Positions 8,514 through 17,646 of a stretch of 37,747 bases of DNA are shown here, one piece after another. A program made the translations under genes and the position numbers. The DNA is from Candidatus Levybacteria bacterium RIFCSPLOWO2_02_FULL_37_18 (GTDB taxonomy: Bacteria > Patescibacteriota > Microgenomatia > Levybacterales > UBA12049). Under the pieces are notes generated by a model. That model did not search any database and had not been told where the DNA came from. It saw only the letters and a program-made list of their open reading frames with translations. Numbering within the stretch: position 1 is the stretch's first letter; each line of letters opens with the position of its first letter. The DNA lies in assembly GCA_001784115.1 (NCBI GenBank), contig MFPD01000027.1, positions 1 through 37,747 on the forward strand, read 5' to 3'.

Positions 8514-9674
8514 TTATGCTACAAGTTTGATTGCTCCGACAATACCGCAATCTGGTATGTCAACAAATTCAACTTTTTTGTCTGTTAATTGCCTGACCGT
8601 CTCCTCAACTGTCTTTTTAAAATTATGAGCTTTCCAGAAAACGCTCCCATCCATTACAAATAACATATCTTTTCCTTTAAAATCCGCGACCCCAGCAACC
8701 TGACACCCAACCAATTGCCCTGCACGATCAATAAAGCTTTGCGCAAGATCAGAAACCCCAGGAATTCTTTTCTCGCTTATATTGGATAATTCTTTTGTTG
8801 AAGAAATCGGAGGGTGATTTACACCTCTTTTTTCAATTGCATCATTAAAATGTTTATAGAGATTACTTCCGTTTACGTCTTTTCCAAACGGCCACCCAGA
8901 CCCTGGCTGCTCGGCAAGATGTTTTGCAAGTGGGGTCATGGGAAATTTATCAAAACTTGCCGCATCAAGATTGACAAATGTCTCAGAATCAAGCAAAAAC
9001 CCCATATTATACCCTGTTCCAACAACGCCAAATGCAATGTTGTCCCCATAAGAGAATGTTTTTCCAGCTAATACCTGACAAAGCCCGTCACCTGCTACGG
9101 AAACAGTAATAGGAGAGCCTCTTTTTTCAGAAAGATTTTTCCCAACTTCCGCTCCCAGAGCTTTTCCAATTAGCTCTGGTGCTGTAATAGATCTCGTATC
9201 GTCAATTTCTGTAATAACTCCATCAAGTTTTTCTCCATCAAACACTGGCTTCATGGTATTTGCGAAGTTAACTGCAACAACACGTACTCGCGGGTCTACT
9301 GTCTCCTCAAAAAATGTGTGTAATTCTTCCAACGTTTGCATACGCGGGAGTTTTTCCGGACCGAATTTTTCAACAATCCTAACTCCACCAGCGGTTTTTT
9401 CTCAAAGAACTCTTACCCCATCACTCCCTCCGAGCATACGCACCTCAAACAATTCACCTTCTGCAACTAAAGACTTTTTGGGAAGATTAAATCTATCTGT
9501 AATAAATGGAAGGCTTGTGGTATTTTCTGCGCCAGTTTTGTATGCAGCATGTGCTGCTTTAAGTTCTGAAATAAAGTTTCCATGGACACCCAAAAGTTCG
9601 GCACGGGAAAAACGATCAGGAACTGGCATTTGGCCTCTTAACTCTGGTATCCATCTTGGTTCTAAATCTGTCAT
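8514..9674 (-). pseudogene. Hexokinase-fold protein interrupted by a single in-frame UGA codon
   Basis: ORFs 9402..9674 and 8514..9341 are in the same frame; TGA at 9402-9404 followed by EKTAGGVRIVEKFGPEKLPRMQTLEEL. Aligns without gaps across the stop to the intact paralog at 13170-14252. Motifs: AFGVVGTGYNMGFLLD, NLDAASFDKFP, GSNLYKHFN. Confidence 0.75.
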
Positions 9675-9675
9675 A

Positions 9676-10662
9676 TTATTTTAAATCCTGAATAATATGG
9701 TTCTCAAATAACTCAACTACTCCTGAGGCCATTGGCTGGCTTGCAGCTATTACTCCAGGACAATCTTTTAGTCCGCCATTTCCTACAGCCATTGTTACCA
9801 CACCTGGTATTTCAGTCATATTATCCGAAACTGGATTGTCGCCAATATGATACACGGGAATTCCCAAAGGCTTTAGAACCCAAGATAGGTAACCCATTGC
9901 CCTCTGCTTTGACGCACCGGCACTTTTTACAATAACTAGCTCTGATTCGTGATTTACATCATCCACCATTCCCTCTGGATCTGGAAATGGACGTTCCGAA
10001 GCTAACCGATCACGCTCTTCAAGTAAAATAGCTGCCATTTCCTGATGAAATCTGGCACTTTCTGGCGTATGTCTCACAATTTTTCCTCCCTGAACCTGAT
10101 CAAGAAGGCCAGTAACAAAACTTGCCGAAACCTTTCTTCCCGTATTTACCATTACTAACTGATTATGTTGCCCAGGAATATGAGTATCGGCAAAAAGAAA
10201 AGGCCATGGATCAAGATGAAGAACTGCCGTAGTATCTTTTAACTCCTTTTCTTCTATAAGTCTTTCTGCAAATCGTGCTATTAACTCCTTAAACCAATCT
10301 CCGCTTCTCACCAAGTGTACCTCGCGTCCATCAGGAAAACGAACAAGCCCACCTCGCTCAGCAATCGATAATCCCCTCATTCCAAGCCATCCTTCCAAAT
10401 CTACATATGATGAGTCAGAATCGTAACTGGCAACAACTCCTTTTTTTTGCGCTTCTTTGATTACTTCCTCCAGCCGTGGATCAGTTGGCTCCCCAACTTC
10501 CATATGAATAGTCGTATCATCTTTATCCATAAAGACAACAGCACGGGCATGAAGCGATTTGTAATAATCTCTAATCATAAGAGAAGATTGTGTTTCTTCT
10601 TGTGCGTCGGGATTTATTACGGTTTTTACGGGGAATCTATTGGCTTCCAGAGAAGTTACCAT
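9676..10662 (-). CDS. HAD-superfamily phosphatase-like protein
   Basis: DxDxT motif in VVFMDKDDTTIHME; VIVKSAGASKQRAMGYLSWVLKPLG; GDNPVSDNMTEIPGVVTMAVGNGG...GVVELFENHI. Confidence 0.7.
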   Translation of the reverse strand: MVTSLEANRFPVKTVINPDAQEETQSSLMIRDYYKSLHARAVVFMDKDDTTIHMEVGEPTDPRLEEVIKEAQKKGVVASYDSDSSYVDLEGWLGMRGLSIAERGGLVRFPDGREVHLVRSGDWFKELIARFAERLIEEKELKDTTAVLHLDPWPFLFADTHIPGQHNQLVMVNTGRKVSASFVTGLLDQVQGGKIVRHTPESARFHQEMAAILLEERDRLASERPFPDPEGMVDDVNHESELVIVKSAGASKQRAMGYLSWVLKPLGIPVYHIGDNPVSDNMTEIPGVVTMAVGNGGLKDCPGVIAASQPMASGVVELFENHIIQDLK

Positions 10663-10682
10663 AATAGTTATATACCATATCT

Positions 10683-11882
10683 CTAACTATTTGTCATTAC
10701 ACGAGGCAATCGTGTGGTATGTTGAAGCTTTGTTACATAACGTATAACATTTGTTTCCATACTCTCCGCGAGTTCCTCCAACGTAATTTCTTCATCTCCT
10801 TGTTTACCTACGATAACAACTTCGTCACCTAAGCAATATGTCTCATCAATTGGAAGCTTTAGAACCACCTGATTCATTGCTGCTCTATCTAAAATAGAAA
10901 CTCGTTTTCCGTGAATAAGCATTGATCCTCCTGAATCACGAGGACGGTAGTCGTCGGCATGTCCCACATTTACAATCCCCATTGTTGTATCTTCATCTAA
11001 TTTTGTACCTCCATACCCTACTTCCTCACCCTTAGAAACTGTTTTATAGCCTGCAAGTTTTGCTTTAATTGCAGTTAGAATTTTCTTTGGTGCAAATTTC
11101 ATATATTGGGAAAAATCCTCGCTACCCGGCGTAAAACCATACACAATATTTCCTGGACGAACTGCTGTAAATCTTCCCGTATATGTCTTTAGAATTCTCA
11201 TGATAGTTGCTCCTTCTGCTGCGTGTACGTAAAGAGGCAACTGGATACCTCTTTTCTCTACATTATCCAAGAATTCGTTAAATATACCCAGTTGCTTGTA
11301 AGTTTTTGTGAGATCGGGATTTGTTGGGTCGGCAAAATGAGTCATCAATCCCTCTAGGTCAACATGTGAAGACTGGTGAATTTTTTCTACAATCTCAACC
11401 GCCTCTTGTGGTGGCCAAATTCCCTCACGATGCATGCCTGTATCTACAAAAACATGCACTTTTGCTTTTTTCCCTAACTTTTTCGCCGTGTCTTCAATTT
11501 CAGGAAACATCTGGACATGAGAGACTGTTAAAGCAACATTCATATTCAATGCTGCTGGAAGGTTTTCTGGATCGACATAGTCAGTAACCAAAAGAGGAAA
11601 ATTAATCCCATTGCATCTAAGCTCAAACGCCTCACCAAGCGTTGATACCCCAGCATATCGTGCTCCTGATTCTTGAAGCACTTTCCCGACTTCTACGGCT
11701 CCATGACCATAGGCATTAGCTTTTAACATTGGGATTACTGTTACATCCGGACCAACAATTGACGCTATAGCATTCCAGTTGTGTTCAAGGTTTGGTCTGC
11801 TTAGCTCTACCCAAGCAGAATGCCCTTTAAATTCTTTTTTAGGAGCTTTAAGTTGCTCTTCTGATTCGTTTGTTTCTAACAT
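10683..11882 (-). CDS. Alanine racemase-like PLP enzyme (paralog 2)
   Basis: AWVELSRPNLEHNWNAI, VIPMLKANAYGHGAVEVG, VHVFVDTGMHREGIWPP, AVRPGNIVYGF. Start revised from 11921 to 11882 (MLETNESEE) because a strong promoter lies between. Confidence 0.85.
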   Translation of the reverse strand: MLETNESEEQLKAPKKEFKGHSAWVELSRPNLEHNWNAIASIVGPDVTVIPMLKANAYGHGAVEVGKVLQESGARYAGVSTLGEAFELRCNGINFPLLVTDYVDPENLPAALNMNVALTVSHVQMFPEIEDTAKKLGKKAKVHVFVDTGMHREGIWPPQEAVEIVEKIHQSSHVDLEGLMTHFADPTNPDLTKTYKQLGIFNEFLDNVEKRGIQLPLYVHAAEGATIMRILKTYTGRFTAVRPGNIVYGFTPGSEDFSQYMKFAPKKILTAIKAKLAGYKTVSKGEEVGYGGTKLDEDTTMGIVNVGHADDYRPRDSGGSMLIHGKRVSILDRAAMNQVVLKLPIDETYCLGDEVVIVGKQGDEEITLEELAESMETNVIRYVTKLQHTTRLPRVMTNS

Positions 11883-11892
11883 ATGTGAAAAC

Positions 11893-11921
11893 ATTATATT
11901 TATTTTAACTAGTTTACGCAA
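11893..11921 (-). promoter_or_regulatory. Promoter of the racemase/HAD/hexokinase operon
   Basis: Minus strand: TTGCGT-17 nt-TATAAT, with ATG 10 nt downstream of the -10. Confidence 0.65.
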
Positions 11922-11965
11922 GATTATCTATATTTTATACCCTAGTAAGCAATTTAGAGATATTG

Positions 11966-11971
11966 TATAAT
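11966..11971 (+). promoter_or_regulatory. -10 element TATAAT, 8 nt before ATG 11980
   Basis: ttgTATAATccctttgtATGACT. Confidence 0.55.
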
Positions 11972-11979
11972 CCCTTTGT

Positions 11980-13158
11980 ATGACTGTTATTTTAAAAAAG
12001 GATCAAGAATTTTTGAATTCGATCAAGAAAACACTTGCTCCTTTTAAAGCTGGCGTAAAAAGAAAAGCGCAAGGCGAACTTCCCTACGATTATCTGGTTC
12101 CTTCCGGATACTATGAAGAACAATGGGACTGGGATGCGTTTTTTATTGGCATGGCACTTGCCTCTGATATCCCCTCAGAAGGCATTTTTCTTAGGAATGT
12201 CGCTCTTAATCTTCTTCATAATTCCCGAAATGATGGATACATTCCAGGCTGTATTACAAAAGACGGTCCAGAAGGCGGACATAGGTCATTTCTTATGAAG
12301 CCTTTTTTGGCTCAAGGAGCATATTTTGCCTCTAACTTCCTCAAAGATTTTTCTTGGATAGCTCCACATTTTTCTCAGTTAAAAACAGTGGTCTTATATC
12401 GGGAAAAAAATGTCTGGAATAAAAAGTATAATTTAGGTGTATGGACAAATATTATGGCTTCAGGAGCTGATAATAATGTCTCAGGTTTTGGATATCCGGA
12501 AAATTCTGTTGTGGCAACTGATCTAAATACTTTCGTTTACCAGGAATATAAAGCAATGAGTTTAATTGCTGAACAACTTCGAAAAACAAAAGAGTATGAC
12601 TATTTTTCCAAACGCGCATCAGAAATAAAAAATAATATTAACAAATATCTCTGGGATGAATCAGATGGAATCTATTACAACATTGACAGTCGTGATGGGT
12701 CGTTTATTAAAAGAGTCAGCTACAACTCATTTCATCCCCTCTGGGCACATATCGCAAATAAAGAACGTACCAACAAGTTTATTAAAAATTATGTTTTGAA
12801 CTCTAAAAAACTCTGGTCAAATTATGGCATTAGAACCCTTGCCAAAGATGATAAAGAATATAACAATGCTAATATTATAAAGCCTTATTCAAACTGGCAA
12901 GGACCAGTATGGCCAATTGCAAATTATTTTGCTGTTTCTGCTTTACTAAATTATGGATTTCAAAAAGAAGCAGTTGATGTAGCAAAAAAGGTGGCAAAGC
13001 TTTGTTTGGATGACATTAAAAAAACAGGAGGCATGCATGAAAATTATGATGCAGAAACAGGACTCCCTATTGCAGCTCCGAATTTTATTAGCTGGAATCT
13101 TCTCGTTCCGGTTATGCTTGAGGATGCCTTAACAAATAAATCCAGATTTGCTCTATAA
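11980..13158 (+). CDS. GH63/trehalase-like (alpha/alpha)6 glycoside hydrolase
   Basis: PSGYYEEQWDWDAFFIGMAL, NNVSGFGYPENSVVATDLNTFVYQEY, KYLWDESDGIYYNID, NWQGPVWPIANYFAVSALLNYGF. Confidence 0.8.
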   Translation: MTVILKKDQEFLNSIKKTLAPFKAGVKRKAQGELPYDYLVPSGYYEEQWDWDAFFIGMALASDIPSEGIFLRNVALNLLHNSRNDGYIPGCITKDGPEGGHRSFLMKPFLAQGAYFASNFLKDFSWIAPHFSQLKTVVLYREKNVWNKKYNLGVWTNIMASGADNNVSGFGYPENSVVATDLNTFVYQEYKAMSLIAEQLRKTKEYDYFSKRASEIKNNINKYLWDESDGIYYNIDSRDGSFIKRVSYNSFHPLWAHIANKERTNKFIKNYVLNSKKLWSNYGIRTLAKDDKEYNNANIIKPYSNWQGPVWPIANYFAVSALLNYGFQKEAVDVAKKVAKLCLDDIKKTGGMHENYDAETGLPIAAPNFISWNLLVPVMLEDALTNKSRFAL

Positions 13159-13169
13159 TATTCTACTTC

Positions 13170-14252
13170 ATGAATACCCACCATCTTATTACTATTAAAA
13201 ATAACTTTGTCACCGAACTTCAGAGGGCAAACAAAGGGCAAAAAACCAGTCTTCCGTTTATCAGACACGAGCCTGCCTCCCAATCACTGGTAAAAGATGG
13301 AGAATTATTTCAAGTACTTGTGGTCGGAGGAAGTATTAGCAAAAAGGCGCTTGTTAAAAAACAGGGAAAAGATTTACGCATTCTTGAGGTTTCTCAAAAA
13401 AATCAATCACCTTTTAAAAGTAAAGAAGCCTTTTTATCGTTTATAGAACAAGGGCTTTCCGACAGTGTTACAACATTATCGCTTAACCTTGCCTACCCCC
13501 TTAGGCCGGTATTTAACAATTCAAAATTAGAAGGAATTTTACTCTCCGGAACCAAAGAAAATACCTTTAATGGATTAATCGACAAAAATATGTGTAAAGA
13601 AATCGAAAAACATATCCTCACAAAGAAAAAAAGGAAAATACAGGTGACTGCAGCAAATGATACCGTTTGTCTTCTCCTCTCAGGCCTAACACAACTGCCA
13701 TATAATCAGCTTGCCTGCGGGATAGTTGGAACAGGAGTTAATTTTGCCTTTTTTTTAGATAGATACGTATTGGTGAATTTGGAAGCTGCTAACTTTGACA
13801 AATTCCCTCAAACAGAAGAAGGAAAAGAAATTGACAAAAATTCTTCGCTGCCAAAAAGAGCACTTTTTGAAAAAGAAACATCCGGTGCGTATTTGTACAA
13901 ACACTTTAACTTACAGCTACACAAAAAGCATTTGCCTATTATATCTATTGATGACACAAAAGAATTAACAATATTAGCTCAGGAAACACATTCACTATAC
14001 TCACAAATTTCAAGACAAATCTTGTACTCCTCATCAGAACTTGTTGCAACCCAAATTGCGGGAATTTCTGAATTTTTAAATCGAGACTTAACCTTTGTTA
14101 TGGAAGGAAGTTTATTTTGGGAAGGGTTTGAATACAAAACACATCTTGAGCAAACGCTTTCAAAAATCCATAATGACAAACAAATAAGTTTCAAGCATAT
14201 CCATAATAGTTATATTGTTGGAGCCGCTCAGCTTGCTTGCCCGCAAATATAA
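13170..14252 (+). CDS. Hexokinase-fold protein (intact paralog of 8514-9674)
   Basis: TSLPFI...GELFQVLVVGGS...LSLNLAYPLRPVFNN...ACGIVGTGVNFAFFLDRYVLVNLEAANFDKFPQ...SGAYLYKHFN; collinear with the 8514-9674 protein. Confidence 0.7.
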   Translation: MNTHHLITIKNNFVTELQRANKGQKTSLPFIRHEPASQSLVKDGELFQVLVVGGSISKKALVKKQGKDLRILEVSQKNQSPFKSKEAFLSFIEQGLSDSVTTLSLNLAYPLRPVFNNSKLEGILLSGTKENTFNGLIDKNMCKEIEKHILTKKKRKIQVTAANDTVCLLLSGLTQLPYNQLACGIVGTGVNFAFFLDRYVLVNLEAANFDKFPQTEEGKEIDKNSSLPKRALFEKETSGAYLYKHFNLQLHKKHLPIISIDDTKELTILAQETHSLYSQISRQILYSSSELVATQIAGISEFLNRDLTFVMEGSLFWEGFEYKTHLEQTLSKIHNDKQISFKHIHNSYIVGAAQLACPQI

Positions 14253-14255
14253 ACT

Positions 14256-15047
14256 ATGAGTACTCAAGATTCCAAAAACTCTCAAAAGATTCTTGATCTT
14301 TTAAAAAAAGAGTATCCCAATGCTAAAATCATTTTAAATTATTCGAATGAATGGGAATTGTTGGTTGCGGTGATATTGTCAGCACAATGTACTGACGTGA
14401 TGGTAAACAAAGTGACAAAAAAACTGTTTAAAAAATACAGAAGCCTAAATCTATCATCGCGAGCGAAGCGTGGCGATCTCAAGTCTAAAGAGATTGCTTC
14501 GTCACAAGCTCCTCGCAATGACAGTTCACGCCTTGATCGAACAATAACACCAGAAACTCAAGAAATAATAAACTTTGCCGAGGTTCCAATAGCTGAACTG
14601 GAACAAGATATACGGTCTACAGGTTTTTATAAAAATAAAGCCAATAATATTCGGGCAGCTGCAAAACTCGTTCTTGAACAGTTCAACGGAGTACTACCAC
14701 GAACTATGAACGAACTAACTAAGCTACCGGGTGTTGCTCGAAAAACTGCAAACGTTGTTCTAGGAAATGCTTTTGGAATACTTGAAGGAATTGCAGTTGA
14801 TACTCATGTTGGAAGATTATCTCAAAGACTGGGACTTTCTGACCAAAAAGACCCGAACAAAATCGAACAAGACCTTATGAAGCTCTATGATAAAAAAGAT
14901 TGGTTTAAACTCACCTATTTACTAATTGAACACGGCAGAAAAGTCTGCGTTGCTAAAAAACCAAAATGCGACGGGTGTATACTTAACAAACTGTGCCCCA
15001 ACGCATTCAAGTTCTCACACTTTAAAAATTATCCTAAGGATAATTAA
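14256..15047 (+). CDS. nth: Endonuclease III, with an in-frame repeat insertion
   Basis: VAVILSAQCTDVMVNKVTKKLF, LPGVARKTANVVLGNAFG, VDTHVGRLSQRLGL, FeS loop CVAKKPKCDGCILNKLC. Confidence 0.94.
   Translation: MSTQDSKNSQKILDLLKKEYPNAKIILNYSNEWELLVAVILSAQCTDVMVNKVTKKLFKKYRSLNLSSRAKRGDLKSKEIASSQAPRNDSSRLDRTITPETQEIINFAEVPIAELEQDIRSTGFYKNKANNIRAAAKLVLEQFNGVLPRTMNELTKLPGVARKTANVVLGNAFGILEGIAVDTHVGRLSQRLGLSDQKDPNKIEQDLMKLYDKKDWFKLTYLLIEHGRKVCVAKKPKCDGCILNKLCPNAFKFSHFKNYPKDN
14454..14523. repeat. Palindromic repeat element inside nth
   Basis: tcatcgcgagcgaagcgtggcgatctc...gagattgcttcgtcacaagctcctcgcaatgaca, translated SSRAKRGDLKSKEIASSQAPRND. Confidence 0.85.
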
Positions 15048-15084
15048 GCCCAAAACGCAAAGTAAAGTTGACTATGGTATGTGT

Positions 15085-15090
15085 TATAAT
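15085..15090 (+). promoter_or_regulatory. -10 element TATAAT, 8 nt before ATG 15099
   Basis: tgtTATAATtaacttttATGTTT. Confidence 0.55.
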
Positions 15091-15098
15091 TAACTTTT

Positions 15099-15731
15099 AT
15101 GTTTGACCTGCAAAGCTTCATTAAAGCCGTCGGATATGTAGGTGTTTTTAGCATAGTATTTATTGAATCGGGGCTTTTGTTTGGTTTTTTTCTCCCCGGA
15201 GACAGCCTCCTGTTTACGGCAGGATTTCTTGCATCTCAAGGGTATTTGGATATAACTGTACTTGCTTTCGGTTGTTTTTTAGCAGCTGTCTTAGGGGACA
15301 GCGCCGGATATCTTATTGGACATAAACTTGGTAGAAAACTATTCACAAAAGAAGATTCACTTTTTTTCCATAAAGATCATCTCGTGCGCGCAGAAGAGTT
15401 TTACAAAAAAAACGGCGGTAAAGCAATTATTTTGGCCCGATTCATGCCGTTTATCCGGACATTTGCGCCCATTGTTGCGGGAATTGGATCCATGAAGTAT
15501 TCACAGTTTCTTTTTTACAATATTTTTGGCGGTGTATTATGGGCTATTGGAGTTACGTATGCAGGGTATTTCTTAGGAAGTACTATTCCTGACGTAGATA
15601 AATATCTGCTTCCCATCATCGGCCTTATTATTCTCGTCTCCGTTGCACCACCCTTTTACCACGCATTCAAAACAAAAGAACAACGACAGCAATTCATTGC
15701 CGCAATACGTTCTTTCAGAAAGAAGAAATGA
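15099..15731 (+). CDS. DedA/SNARE-associated family membrane protein
   Basis: FIESGLLFGFFLPGDSLLFTAGFLASQGY, AAVLGDSAGYLIGHKLGRKLF, ILARFMPFIRTFAPIVAGIGSMKYSQFLFYNIFGGVLWA. Confidence 0.92.
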   Translation: MFDLQSFIKAVGYVGVFSIVFIESGLLFGFFLPGDSLLFTAGFLASQGYLDITVLAFGCFLAAVLGDSAGYLIGHKLGRKLFTKEDSLFFHKDHLVRAEEFYKKNGGKAIILARFMPFIRTFAPIVAGIGSMKYSQFLFYNIFGGVLWAIGVTYAGYFLGSTIPDVDKYLLPIIGLIILVSVAPPFYHAFKTKEQRQQFIAAIRSFRKKK

Positions 15732-16558
15732 CCAGGACTTCTCACAAACAATGTATCCCTCTTATTCTAACAGTTGTCACTTTTTTATTTCTATGCCTTT
15801 TCCTCTACGGGTTTATGCTCATTCTCAATTTTTTACCCACGCAGGAAAAAGTTCAATTTAGCTTAAGAAAACGGGACGTTCTCGTGGGGCTTACCATCTA
15901 TTTAAAAACCTCCATTGATTTTGCGATTTTTATAGGGAATCTCATGAGGGGCAACCCGGGCTGGAAAAATCGAATTGCAATAGAAATTGGTACAACTGTC
16001 GGAAATGCGCTCGGAACATTGGCGGTATTGACAATCTGGAACTTTTTCCGAGAAGTGACCCTTCTTATGGCTTTTATGATTATCCTTGCATCGTTTGTGT
16101 TGCTGAAGATGGCCGAGGAAAGTTTTGAAGAATTTAAAAAAAACAAAATACCCGTGGCAACTACTCTTATGAAACTACTCTTTTATCCGTTTAAAAAAAT
16201 TAATCATCTTTTCTCTCCTGTCTTAAATAAGCTTGTTCCCCGTGTTGGCATCGCAAAAGTAAATAAGATGCCATGGATACGGCTTGCATTCTTTTCTTTT
16301 ACAATTCCCTTTATTTTAGGTCTTGATGATTTCGCCGGATATATTCCCTTGTTTTCCGTTATTAATGTATTCGGATTTGCAATCGGAGTTTTTTTAGGAC
16401 ACATGCTTTTAACCGCTGCTCTCTTTCTCTCTCCAAAAAGAACAATTGCCGTTGTCAAACATCCTCTTATGCTTTTTATGGGGACACTGGCGTTTATTGC
16501 AATTGCTCTCTTTGGATTTTTAGAAGTTTTTCGTTTGATACTATCCCTTGTTCATTAG
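15728..16558 (+). CDS. Uncharacterised polytopic membrane protein
   Basis: Several hydrophobic segments; ATGA overlap with the DedA gene suggests translational coupling. Confidence 0.6.
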   Translation: MTRTSHKQCIPLILTVVTFLFLCLFLYGFMLILNFLPTQEKVQFSLRKRDVLVGLTIYLKTSIDFAIFIGNLMRGNPGWKNRIAIEIGTTVGNALGTLAVLTIWNFFREVTLLMAFMIILASFVLLKMAEESFEEFKKNKIPVATTLMKLLFYPFKKINHLFSPVLNKLVPRVGIAKVNKMPWIRLAFFSFTIPFILGLDDFAGYIPLFSVINVFGFAIGVFLGHMLLTAALFLSPKRTIAVVKHPLMLFMGTLAFIAIALFGFLEVFRLILSLVH

Positions 16559-16560
16559 TC

Positions 16561-16679
16561 TTCATACTTGATACAATTACATCTATCATTCCGAGTTCTG
16601 ATTGAAGAACGAAAAATCTCTATAAGAAAGATTGCTTCGCCCGCCTTTGGCGAGGCTCGCAATGACAAACAAGTATGAA
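16561..16679. repeat. Composite palindromic element with perfect 10-nt inverted ends overlapping the galE start
   Basis: ttcatacttg (16561-16570) / caagtatgaa (16670-16679); internal copies cattccgagttctgattgaagaacg and gattgcttcgcccgcctttggcgaggctcgcaatgac. Confidence 0.75.
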
Positions 16680-17646
16680 CATTCTTGTAACTGGCGGAGC
16701 CGGATATATTGGCAGTTTCATGACCAAAGTTTTACTTGATAACGGATACGCTGTTTTCGTTGTTGACAGTCTGGAAAGAGGCCACAAAAACGCGATAGAC
16801 AAACGGGCTGATTTTCGAAAGCTAAATATTGGCAATACGCATGACTTAGAACAATTATTTTTAGGCCAACACATTGATGCCATTATTCATTTTGCTGCAT
16901 ACATCTCCGTTGAAGAATCAACAAAAAATCCAGAGCTTTACTATCAAAATAACGTATTGGGTTCTAAAGCTCTGTTTGCAACTGCAGTCGAACATAATAT
17001 AAAAATGTTTATTTTTTCATCGACTGCTGCCGTATATGGAAACCCAACACAAGTTCCCATCCCCGAAGATCATCCAAAAAATCCAACAAGTCCATACGGA
17101 AAAACAAAACTGCAAATGGAAGAAATTCTATCAAGCCTTACCCAAGGAAGAGATATTTCTTTTACAGTGTTGAGATATTTTAATGCCTCCGGGGCATCAC
17201 TTGACGGATCATTGGGAGAAAACCACACTCCAGAAACGCATATTATTCCAAACGCCATAAAAGCTGCATTGCGTAATGAATCTTTTTCATTGTTTGGAAC
17301 TGATTATAAAACAAGCGATGGAACATGTGTCAGAGATTATATTCACGTACTTGATCTTTGCGATGCGCACTTACTGGCGCTGGAAAAATTAAAAAAACAA
17401 AAAGGACAGTGTTATTACAATATTGGCACAGGAATCGGATATTCCAATCTTGAGGTACTTAAAGAGGTAAAACGCATAACAGGAACAAAAATAAAAATGG
17501 AGGAGAAAAATCGAAGACCTGGCGACCCGAATGTCTTAATTGCAGATCCTGCAAAAATTATCCAAGAGCTTTCTTTTGCTCCCAAATATTCAGACATAGA
17601 AACCATTGTAAAATCTGCATATCTCTGGCATAGAAATCAAGCCTGA
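16675..17646 (+). CDS. galE: UDP-glucose 4-epimerase
   Basis: MNILVTGGAGYIGSFMTKVLLDNGY, SSTAAVYGNP, SPYGKTKLQME, LRYFNASGAS, GTCVRDYIHVLDLCDAHLLAL. Confidence 0.93.
   Translation: MNILVTGGAGYIGSFMTKVLLDNGYAVFVVDSLERGHKNAIDKRADFRKLNIGNTHDLEQLFLGQHIDAIIHFAAYISVEESTKNPELYYQNNVLGSKALFATAVEHNIKMFIFSSTAAVYGNPTQVPIPEDHPKNPTSPYGKTKLQMEEILSSLTQGRDISFTVLRYFNASGASLDGSLGENHTPETHIIPNAIKAALRNESFSLFGTDYKTSDGTCVRDYIHVLDLCDAHLLALEKLKKQKGQCYYNIGTGIGYSNLEVLKEVKRITGTKIKMEEKNRRPGDPNVLIADPAKIIQELSFAPKYSDIETIVKSAYLWHRNQA

Noticed and set aside
9402-9404. UGA as a reassigned (Gly/Trp) or selenocysteine codon
   Set aside because: UGA appears to be a normal terminator for valS and dedA; no SECIS-like hairpin was recognised and the paralog has Val here. 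Kept only as a pseudogene/readthrough question.
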